A stretch of 13,083 nucleotides of DNA, taken from contig JAJTTP010000063.1 of NCBI GenBank assembly GCA_023313575.1, positions 1 to 13,083 of the forward strand, read 5' to 3'. Shown here in pieces: positions 7,169 to 13,083 of the stretch. How positions within the stretch are numbered: position 1 is the first letter of the stretch; each line of letters starts with the position of its first letter. The notes beneath the pieces are model-generated. The model worked only from the letters and a program-made list of their open reading frames with translations. It was not told the DNA's origin and did no database searches. The stretch comes from Eutypella sp. D-1. Taxonomy: Eukaryota; Ascomycota; Sordariomycetes; Xylariales; Diatrypaceae. The position numbers and the translations under genes were made by a program.

Positions 7169-7610
7169 GGAGGTCTTGAGTAAAATGTTCCTGATTAACC
7201 ATAAGGTTAACAATGGCTTTTCATATACTATAATTAAGAAATTTAGCACTTTGTAAAGGATAACGTTCAAAATGAGGGATAAGATAGTCTGTAAAATAAA
7301 TTAATTTATTTACATTAAATGAGGCTTTATTTCTTTTCTCATCTATTACAATACTACCTACACCCCCCCCCCAAAAAAAATATTGTTGAATTAATAATAA
7401 AAGAGGTAAATCTTTTTTATCTAGATATATATCAAATCTAGCATTAACTCGTCAACCAAGGTTATTAGCGGATCTTTTAATAATACTTATTTGAAATGAT
7501 GATTAAGCACCACCAAACCCTGCGATATATCAGGGGTTTAGTATAGCCATAAATTTCTTATAAGGCTTTGGAACAGAGGTTCCCTTACCTGTAGAATAAT
7601 AAAATTTTTC

Positions 7611-7646
7611 ACCTCATAGACTCATCTGCCCGTAGGGCAATACATA
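7611..7646 (-). CDS. cob: cytochrome b exon: YVLPYGQMSLWG
   Basis: This 36-nt exon encodes the strongly conserved PYGQMSLWG segment, with TGA as Trp. It starts after the G that ends intron C (7647) and ends in GGT. Its last bases ATGAGGT pair with the intron D guide at 7560-7566. Confidence 0.95.
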
Positions 7647-7733
7647 CAAACTTACTTATTAACAAGTTATGTATAATAAGCTAGAATAACTTTAAATTCG
7701 TATATTCTATTAGTTAAATCAATTTAACCAAAA

Positions 7734-7850
7734 GTTCCGCCTGTGCATTAAACAGCATTTCAGCCACCCATTAGTGACCCAGTCTGTCGCGATCATTTAT
7801 ATGACCGACGATCTTAAAGCTTAAACTTCTTTGATCGTTTTCACTAACAT
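7734..7850 (-). ncRNA. Group I intron catalytic core, ID-like (intron C)
   Basis: In minus-strand order: GTTAGTGAAAACGATCAAAG (about 7831-7850), CGACAGACTGGGTCAC (about 7775-7791), then TAATGCACAGGCGGAAC (about 7734-7751). It pairs element by element with the intron D core at 2118-2236. Confidence 0.88.
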
Positions 7851-8025
7851 CGCCAAATAATCTTAAAGACTATTCTATATCCTCGTCAGGATATACCACT
7901 TTAATCTTTCTTTCTCTATAAAATTGCAGAAAGATTGTTACTCATGGAACTATAATTTAATATAAAAATAAAGTATAATAAAATATTGAGAATAAAATAA
8001 CTATTTACTTGAAATCTTTTACTAT

Positions 8026-8909
8026 TCATTGTCTTTTTACTAATCCTTTTTCTGTTTTTAATGCTCTTCTAATTGTTTTTTCGTCACAGTTTATAGATTT
8101 AGCTGCAGCTAAAATAGTAGAATATTTACCGTAAACAGTTCCATTCAAATTATACAAGACAACAGGTCTTGTATTAGTTATACACTTTTGTTTAGTTACA
8201 TCTAACATAGGAGGTCTATTTAAAGCCTTTTCTCTCATTTTTTCTATTGTTTCAGGAGAAAACTTTTTACCTTTGTTTAGATTACCGATTCTTTCACGTC
8301 TAGCGTCACTATAAATATCTTTCATTTTTTGACGATCAATTTCAGTGTGTTTGTAACCAAAACTAGAACCTGCTTCTGTCAAAATATTATAGTTAGGGAC
8401 TAACAATTTTAAATATTTATCTTCTAAATCCAATAATTCTTTGTTATTTTCCTGAGTAACAATATTAGGATATAAATCTAATACAATAAAAGCAAAATTT
8501 CTCAAATCATATTTTCTAATCGCTAACTTAACTATTTTGCTACCTCTGAAATAAATAACATGATTACTGAATCTAGCGTAAAATCTATTAGTTGCCGCAG
8601 AACCTATATAATAGTCTTTAGTTACTTATTAACTATAATATATATACCGCTTAAACCTCTAGTGTCGCTTAAAATCTGTTTTCTAGTTTCTTCTAAATTT
8701 AATTTTTCATAAACATACACTGGCTTTAAACCTAATTCTTGAAGAATTGTTTTTAGTCTTTCAGAAATTTCAATATTATCAGAAGGACGACTTGTACAAT
8801 ATCCTCTTTTTACTATGCTTTTGATTAACAGTCTATTATTGTTTACTTTGTTATATTTTATTATAACCCCTTTATTACTTATATTAAATCATTTTGGGCT
8901 ATATTCATA
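8026..8909 (-). pseudogene. GIY-YIG homing endonuclease (NUMOD3 + NUMOD1), exon-fused, one frameshift
   Basis: The ORF opens in frame from exon ..TAFLG as YEYSPKWFNIS. After a linker comes the catalytic domain: GLSGIYIIVNK, a one-base loss near 8631-8637, then TKDYYIGSAATNRFYARFSN, with GIY, YIG and the catalytic Arg visible. NYNILTEAGSS carries the expected Glu. NUMOD3-like helices follow (FGYKHTEIDRQKM and GKKFSPETIEKMREKA), then a C-terminal NUMOD1 DNA-binding module (VVLYNLNGTVYGKYSTILAA, CDEKTIRRALKTEKGL). The length is normal for fungal intron GIY-YIG proteins. With the single frameshift repaired it would be complete, so it may be functional if the shift is a sequencing error. Confidence 0.9.
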
Positions 8910-9102
8910 ACCCAGGAAAGCTGTAGCCACCATAAGTATAAATATAACAGTACCTATAGCTCAAACTAATGTTCTTGGATATCTATAAGATCCGTAATAT
9001 ATACCTCTACCTATGTGTAAATAGACCAAAAAGAAAAAAGCAGACGCAGTGTTACTATGTAAGTAACGAATAAACCAACCATTAGAGACATCACGCATAA
9101 TC
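8910..9102 (-). CDS. cob: cytochrome b exon: IMRDV...TAFLG, with a one-base insertion
   Basis: This is the largest cob exon in the window. It contains [20 protein letters not shown], with one of the heme-binding His regions, then [14 protein letters not shown] and [11 protein letters not shown]. The Trp is TGA. One extra A at 9060/9061 (TTAACATAGT for TTACATAGT) breaks the frame between RYL and HSN. Such a break in cob would abolish complex III, so it means either a sequencing error or a non-functional copy. The start follows the intron B terminal G at 9103; the end is GGT before intron C. Confidence 0.93.
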
Positions 9103-10300
9103 ATAGGTTACAAATATTAAACAACAAATTATCATCTACTATAATCTAATCCCTAGACGCTCTATCTATGGGCTTAGATGTGTAAATATATTTATTTTTA
9201 TAAAGTCTATTTGTATCAATATAACGATTACAAGTATTACTACTAGGTTTTAATCCTAATGCCTTATGTGCTGAACTGAATGAAGTAAATGGCGATCCAG
9301 TTACCATTTCATTATTAACATAAATATAAACAATCTTAGGATTTTCAGATCTATTTTTTATACTATATTTACGCACATTCTCCGTATGGTGGTATATTAA
9401 GTTTTACACAAAAAGGAGAATCTTTTTGCATAATATTCTTAAATCTTTCAGTTATATTATTAATAACTTCATTAGTATCACTAACGGATGGATATGTACT
9501 ATATCTTTTATTGATAATTCCTGCAATATCTAAAATAAATTCTACCTTCTGTTGTATAATAATATCCATAAATCTTCAATAATAAAGCCATTCTTCATAA
9601 TTTAAAATCTATCTCTTTACGAGAATAAAATTTAGATGAATCTAAAACGGCAATAAATAATAGTATAAAGCATCTGTGTTAGCAATAGCTAATGATACCA
9701 CATTAGTTCTTACATTAATAGTATTTGTAATGTTAATAGGTAGGATTTTACTATCAGGATCATTATTATATGTTCTAGCATTACTTGACAAGTTTAACAA
9801 AAATTTGTTATACCATTTAAACATTCTTGACTTGTATTTTTCTGTGCTACTTGAAAATATAAAGAAGACCCTGTTTTAATTCCGAAAGTACCTTCACCTT
9901 CTATGAATCCTATGAATCAATTTGGGTTTATTATAATTTGAGATTTCGAAGCACCATATGTGAAAATTTCTCTTTTAGAATTCATACTGTTTTAATAGAT
10001 ACAATTTTTTTCATATCTACATCAGATATTGCTTATTAGTAGCTTTTATAAGTGAAACTTCATACAAACTAAGAAAGTCTAATTTTTTACTGGTACGAAG
10101 AGGGTAATGATTAAATATATCACCATAATTTATCTATATTTAAAGAATCTTCGACAATAAAAGAACAACTATTTCTACTGTTTTCTTCAACTATTCTACC
10201 AAACCTAAATAGATTCAATAGTATGAAGTACTTTTACATCATCAATATGCAAGCTAATTTTTAAATCTTAATTTCACATATTTACTAGGATCGGCGTTTT

Positions 10301-10380
10301 AAAAAATAACCAAACCTAAAATCTTAAGTATTATATAAAATTAATAAGTTAAATTTAGATTTTTAGTTGGTTATTTTTTT
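10301..10380 (-). repeat. Hairpin element copy 2 (without nested GC stem)
   Basis: The arms AAAAAATAACCAA-CCTAAAATCT (10301-10323) and AGATTTTTAGTTGGTTATTT (from about 10357) form a long AT-rich stem. Read on the minus strand, the spacer CTAAAAATCTAAATTTAA to TATAATACTTAA matches copy 1 at 6981-7018. Confidence 0.75.
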
Positions 10381-10470
10381 TCAACCGCAGGAGCCTCTCC
10401 ATTGAAACTAAAAAATTACCTTCCGCTCTTCCCCGGAGGGGAACCGGCTACAACCCCGCCTAAATCAGTA
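10381..10470. repeat. GC-rich cluster beside hairpin copy 2
   Basis: A GC patch with stem-forming words (CCGCTCTTCCCCGG / CCGGAGGGGAACCGG) in AT-rich intron DNA. Like the cluster at 7081-7168, it adjoins a copy of the AT hairpin element. Confidence 0.55.
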
Positions 10471-10655
10471 TAAAACGTCCTTATTTGCTAAAGTTGTCCC
10501 TTTGTACGTTACCAAGTTTTCATTTAAACAAGTTGTAAAGTTACGAAATCCCATTTTATTTTTAGAACCCGATACATAAATAAACAATGCTAAAATTATG
10601 CCCTCAAAAAGGCATAGACAGATAATCTGAACTACTCTACTTCACAGCAGAGATT

Positions 10656-10765
10656 GGACTATATCATCACCTAGATTTAGTTCTAAATCTGATGTCAGGC
10701 GTATTAGTCTCTGAAGATCCCCCGGGGACATAATACACATATACGTTGGTTTCCTGCTGATTGCC
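10656..10765 (-). ncRNA. Group I intron catalytic core (intron B)
   Basis: In minus-strand order: GGCAATCAGCAGGAAACC (10748-10765), GGATCTTCAGAGACT (10706-10720), then GTGATGATATAGTCC (10656-10670). Confidence 0.92.
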
Positions 10766-10962
10766 TTAGCAATTATAAGGTTTTCCAGCAATTAGCCCGA
10801 TTTAAAGAGCACATTATGTTATATATTCAACTAAATTACATGCTTATATATATTAGGATTAGTGAACTAGAATAATATTTATCAACTTAGTGTGTTTTAT
10901 CTAAAAAGAACTATTATGAATAGAAAAAAGGGGAGATGGACGATTATTATCTCTATATGTAC

Positions 10963-11709
10963 TTAGTAACCCCGGATTTCTATAGTGTTTAAATTTTCTA
11001 AATCAGGAGAAATTTCCACAGCATATTCCTCAAAGCAGTAAAAATTTTTAGGTCAAATACTGATGAGAAAGTAACCATAAAACTCTATTAGGTGATTCGA
11101 AATTAATACTAATATGGTATCTCTGTAATCAGACAGAAAGGGACCTATGATATCATATGATCCCTCGATATTAGAGATAGGCTGAATAGAATATACACAA
11201 TATCATATACGAGGCTCCAACTCAGGACAATGTATAACTAATCCCTGAATATTACTATTTAACGCGTACAAACGCCTCAAATTGTATCCTGTAGGGTCCC
11301 TTAAATCTATAATAGCTCCATGATAACAATTTCCCTTTTTTAGAAGAATAGGGGTTAAATCTAATTCCAATTGCTTCCTATTATTTATAGCTAGATATAA
11401 GATAGCTAACAAAGTTAATATGATAAATCATAAGGTTAAATAATTTAAATCTAAACCTAATAGCTTTTATTAAAGCTATGATTTGGTCTATATTATCTAA
11501 ATTAATACCATCAATGTCTAGTTCCAATCCTTCAACATCAATCCCCAGTCCCTCCAATACCTCTTTTAAACTAGGGTTTTTTTATTAAAAAAATACATAG
11601 CTAATGTACCACCTGTTATAGTTTTTATATTAGTAACAGTACTAATATAAAAATTTTCTCATAATAATAGTTCTATTAAATAGTTAGCAAAAAACTCTAC
11701 ATAATACTT
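10963..11709 (-). CDS. Exon-fused P1-loop ORF of intron B, unknown membrane-anchored protein
   Basis: I do not recognise this protein; it has neither a LAGLIDADG nor a GIY-YIG motif. It continues the frame of exon ..FHSVEH as KYYVEFFANYLIELLLW. It then has TITGGTLAMYFFNKK, which mimics a cob exon (see findings), and a Leu/Asp repeat region (LKEVLEGLGIDVEGLELDID, GINLDNIDQIIALIKA). One transmembrane helix follows (LTLWFIILTLLAILYLAI), then a soluble domain: LLKKGNCYHGAIIDLRDPTG, YNLRRLYALNSNIQGLVIHC, ELEPRIWYC, SYDIIGPFLSDYRDTILVLI, ending NLNTIEIRGY at 10963. The last 166 codons are open only if TGA is Trp (three times), so the frame has been kept under the mitochondrial code. Two one-base shifts (T7 run at 11577-11583; near 11460) separate the parts. 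Confidence 0.7.
11596..11622 (-). repeat. 27-bp near copy of the cob ITGVTLAM exon inside intron B
   Basis: It matches 13024-13050 at 25 of 27 positions, is in the same reading phase (TITGGTLAM versus IITGVTLAM), and includes the intron A insertion point. Confidence 0.8.
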
Positions 11710-11755
11710 ATGCTCTACTGAATGAAATGCTTCCATTATACTGGGATTATAATGC
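11710..11755 (-). CDS. cob: cytochrome b exon: (M)HYNPSIMEAFHSVEH
   Basis: This 46-nt exon begins with the G that completes the Met codon split by intron A (AT|G) and ends at CAT. It encodes the segment between TLAM and IMRDV and has no indel. Its last seven bases pair with the intron B guide at 10806-10812. Confidence 0.95.
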
Positions 11756-11771
11756 CATGAGGCTATATTAT

Positions 11772-12840
11772 TTATTTATTTAAATTAGACAACTCTTTCA
11801 TCAGAGCTTCTACTTTATTTCTCTATGAGCTGATCTAGGATTTTTATGAAGAGTATTTACAATTTGAATTCAAACTGAATATTGTAAAGCTTTATTACCC
11901 TCTAAAGGGTATTTATCAAAAAAAGGAACTAAATCATTTAAAATTTGATCTCTAGGAACTAATCTAAATTTACTTATACCTCTTTTTTCAGTGTATACTT
12001 TACCGTACCCCAAGGTATTAACTATTAAATTTAAAGATAAATATTATCACTTTTCTGACCCATTTCAAATACAAGTGTATAATCTTTAACTACATCCCCT
12101 GCAGCTTTTTGCCTTTTTCTAGTAAAGAATGTAAAAGAACTTTCACCTGTCGCAAATCCAGATATTCATCAAGGATCTAGTTATCCTTTATATTAAACGA
12201 CTCAACGGATGATAGTTCTAATTCCACACTAGGGATTATACCTAAAGGTGCTAATTTTTCAAGTAAAGATTCAGATAAGGGATTATTTAATTTATTTATT
12301 AAAGATAATAGTTTTAAGAACCCTTCAACGTTAGTATGTAATTATTGTTCATAAGTTCTAATATTTTACAGAAACAAATAAAATTAACAAATTTAGTGGT
12401 TTGTAACGGATATTTTCAAAATGTGCTATAATTGTTTTCAATTCTTGTCTAGATCTTACTCTGTAACGTGCAGTTTTATCACCAACTGTTGACACTGAAC
12501 CTACACCAAAAAACAATTGAATTTTATTTAATAATTCTATATCTTTTTTATGTAAAGTAATAATAAAACAAGGTTCTATTGCTCAACCTACAGCAGCGGT
12601 TTTAGATTTAAAGACAGACATACTGAAAGATGATTCCGCGTCAGCAAACCCTGTAACGAATCAGGGACTTAATTTAATACCAGAATTTTTTACATCTACG
12701 ATAACATTGTGCTTGGTATGTTCGATTTATTATTTGAATTAGAAATTCCTCCATCTCTTGTGTTGTAGTTGGCTACTTTAACCGCTAAGTAAAATGTTGG
12801 AATTAATAAAGCTAATAAATAGGTAATAATATGCCCAAAT
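11772..12840 (-). pseudogene. Two-domain LAGLIDADG endonuclease of intron A, frame broken by indels
   Basis: The N-terminus is a hydrophobic stretch (TYLLALLIPTFYLAVKV), followed after a shift by domain 1: LSPWFVTGFADAESSFSMSV, EPCFIITLHKKDIELLNKIQ, FFGVGSVSTVGDKTARYRVR, then YPLQTTKFVNFICFCKILEL. The linker is SLINKLNNPLSESLLEKLAP. Domain 2 is LDPWWISGFATGESSFTFFT, DYTLVFEMGQKSDNIYL, GISKFRLVPRDQILNDLVPF, and the end EALMKELSNLNK at 11772. At least six one-base shifts occur, mostly in A or T runs. No substitution stops are evident and all key motif residues (Asp-Ala-Glu, Thr-Gly-Glu) are present. This is a common fungal cob/cox1 intron endonuclease family. Confidence 0.88.
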
Positions 12841-12860
12841 TCCTTATTCTCTCGAAGGCT

Positions 12861-12966
12861 GGACTATATCATCATGTGTACATTATTTTAATGAAGTAAC
12901 ACATGTCTTACCTTTAGTCTCTGAAGATTCAACATATTTATTTGCTGCTTCCCTGCTGATTGTCCA
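12861..12966 (-). ncRNA. Group I intron catalytic core (intron A)
   Basis: In minus-strand order: GGACAATCAGCAGGGAAGC (about 12949-12966), GAATCTTCAGAGACTAAAGG (about 12911-12930), then TGATGATATAGTCC (12861-12874). It is the same core type as in introns B and E. Confidence 0.92.
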
Positions 12967-13024
12967 AAATACTATGGGCGTTCCAGCAATTTGTAAGATT
13001 TTATAGCTACACATTTTTCTTTCC

Positions 13025-13056
13025 ATAGCTAATGTAACACCTGTTATAATTTCCTG
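13025..13056 (-). CDS. cob: cytochrome b exon: ..IITGVTLA(M), 5' boundary uncertain
   Basis: Encodes the conserved IITGVTLAM segment and ends in the AT of the Met codon at 13025. Upstream the frame stays open to the window end (SFFLLVYICQE) but does not match cytochrome b, which should read ..LVIQ. An intron probably ends just before ATT at 13050, or within the preceding CAGGAA. The upper coordinate is therefore a limit rather than a measured boundary. Confidence 0.85.
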
Positions 13057-13083
13057 ACAAATATATACGAGTAAAAAAAAAGA

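Larger units (their letters stand above)
1961..7610 (-). mobile_element. cob intron D, ID-like group I intron with two LAGLIDADG ORFs and a 3-kb nuclear-like insert
   Basis: The 5' side is fixed by exon ATGAGGT pairing with the guide GCCTTAT at 7560-7566 (U.G at the splice site). The 3' side is the G at 1961 before the micro-exon. In minus-strand order it holds an exon-fused LAGLIDADG ORF (7610-6242), a second LAGLIDADG ORF (6237-5435), the foreign segment (5373-2302), then the core (about 2236-2118) and a 3' domain with a stem around 1970-2040. At 5650 nt it is unusually long. Without the insert it would be about 2.6 kb, like intron B. Confidence 0.85.
6242..7610 (-). pseudogene. Exon-fused two-domain LAGLIDADG ORF of intron D, decayed and split by insertions
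   Basis: The frame continues directly from exon ..QMSLWG. Domain 1 has LNPWYIAGFGGA-stop-SSFQISI, where a TAA replaces the usual Glu codon, then LDKKDLPLLLLIQQYFF, PHFERYPLQSAKFLNY and VNQEHFTQD. Domain 2 has LKIVSMK, NNGLAPGLK-stop-NFPNVEYSAV-stop-VPL, LDPNWVTGFSDGDSSFYIS, LLNRIQNFFGG, QASYFRVSKRSDLGNTILPH, HFYVWKEIVTMLNTGEHLTP and the end KLKSKLNK. Three in-frame TAA codons look like substitutions. Three insertions interrupt it: hairpin and GC DNA between HFTQD and LKIVSMK, an AT hairpin in the domain 2 loop, and a GC cluster between NNYPL and GNKLL. The odd FFWGGGVGS comes from a C10A8 tract (7363-7380). Confidence 0.85.
7647..8909 (-). mobile_element. cob intron C, ID-like group I intron with exon-fused GIY-YIG ORF
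   Basis: The 5' side: exon TGGGT pairs with guide GCCCA at 8895-8899, with a U.G at the splice site. The 3' side: it ends ..AAGTTTG before TATGTATTG. The ORF comes first (8909-8026), then an AT-rich spacer with an imperfect stem (about 7870-7945), then the core (about 7734-7850). The layout and core match intron D. Confidence 0.9.
9146..10554 (-). pseudogene. LAGLIDADG ORF of intron B, many frameshifts, first motif not found
   Basis: The N-terminal block MGFRNFTTCLNEN starts at 10554 and fades into a GC cluster and a hairpin (10301-10470). Where domain 1 should have its LAGLIDADG motif, none is visible. The remainder of domain 1 follows with at least five indels: ISLHIDDVKVLHTIESI, FGRIVEENSRN, IFNHYPLRTSKKLDFL. 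Domain 2 is clear: NPNWFIGFIEGEGTFGIKTG (about 9900-9940), SLYFQVAQKNTSQECLN, NTDALYYYLLPF. Then come DIAGIINKRYST and a NUMOD1-like tail (GSPFTSFSSAHKALGLKPSS, TCNRYIDTNRLYKNKY). The tail ends just before the exon. Confidence 0.8.
9103..11709 (-). mobile_element. cob intron B, group I intron with two ORFs (P1-loop ORF and LAGLIDADG ORF)
   Basis: Exon ..AGAGCAT pairs over 7 bp with guide GTGCTCT at 10806-10812 (U.G at the splice site), although about 900 nt lie between them. That whole interval is the P1 loop and carries an exon-fused ORF. After the core (about 10656-10765) comes a broken LAGLIDADG ORF (10554-9146). The intron ends ..CCTATG before ATTATG. Confidence 0.88.
11756..13024 (-). 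mobile_element. cob intron A, group I intron with LAGLIDADG ORF
   Basis: Exon TAGCTAT pairs with guide GTAGCTA at 13004-13010 (7 bp with a terminal U.G). The intron ends ..CCTCATG before GCATTATAATCCC. The core at 12861-12966 is followed by the ORF, which stops 16 nt before the 3' end. Confidence 0.92.

Noticed and set aside
9676..9879. Plus-strand hydrophobic ORF that looks like a small membrane protein
   Set aside because: It is the reverse complement of the LAGLIDADG domain 2 of intron B; the minus frame matches the family and the plus frame does not.

Overview
The window is an intron-swollen stretch of a fungal mitochondrial cytochrome b gene (cob), read entirely on the minus strand. Inside one intron it carries about 3 kb of DNA that looks nuclear. 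TGA is read as Trp in the cob exons (PRTLVWAIG, QMSLWG, SAIPWIGQ) and in several intron ORFs, which fits the fungal mitochondrial code (translation table 4). I cannot name the species. The acetyltransferase in the nuclear-like part and its partner gene with a 56-nt intron resemble filamentous fungi, with an ascomycete as a weak guess.

From high to low coordinate, the exons give one unbroken protein segment: ..IITGVTLAM (13025-13050+), HYNPSIMEAFHSVEH (11710-11755), IMRDV...FLG (8910-9102), YVLPYGQMSLWG (7611-7646), an 8-nt micro-exon (1953-1960), then ITNLISAIPWIGQDIVEF (131-187). Only about 370 of 13,083 bases code for cytochrome b. At each complete intron the 5' exon ends in U and the intron ends in G, and an internal guide sequence pairs with the exon end through a U.G wobble. 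These are group I rules and they fix the boundaries.

Intron A (11756-13024), intron B (9103-11709) and intron E (188-1952) share one core type, with LAGLIDADG ORFs downstream of the core. Intron C (7647-8909) and intron D (1961-7610) share a second, ID-like core, with ORFs fused in frame to the upstream exon: GIY-YIG in C, LAGLIDADG in D. Intron F (1-130) runs off the window. Intron B has a second ORF, in the P1 loop and fused to the exon. It has a 166-codon open stretch, is not a recognisable homing endonuclease, and is the best candidate for something undescribed.

Intron D is the anomaly. Between its ORFs and its core lies a 3.07-kb segment (2302-5373) bounded by perfect 16-bp inverted repeats. 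It is visibly less AT-rich, uses standard-code genes, and holds a divergent pair: a GNAT acetyltransferase (+) and an unknown gene with a spliceosomal intron (-). The explanation could be nuclear DNA captured by mtDNA, a mitochondrial copy in the nucleus later split by nuclear DNA, or a chimeric assembly.

Most frames in both compartments, including a cob exon, are broken by single-base indels, usually in homopolymers. That pattern points first to uncorrected long-read errors. The LAGLIDADG ORF of intron D also has three in-frame stops of substitution type and has been split by hairpin and GC-cluster insertions, so it looks truly decayed. No tRNA, rRNA or CRISPR was seen.
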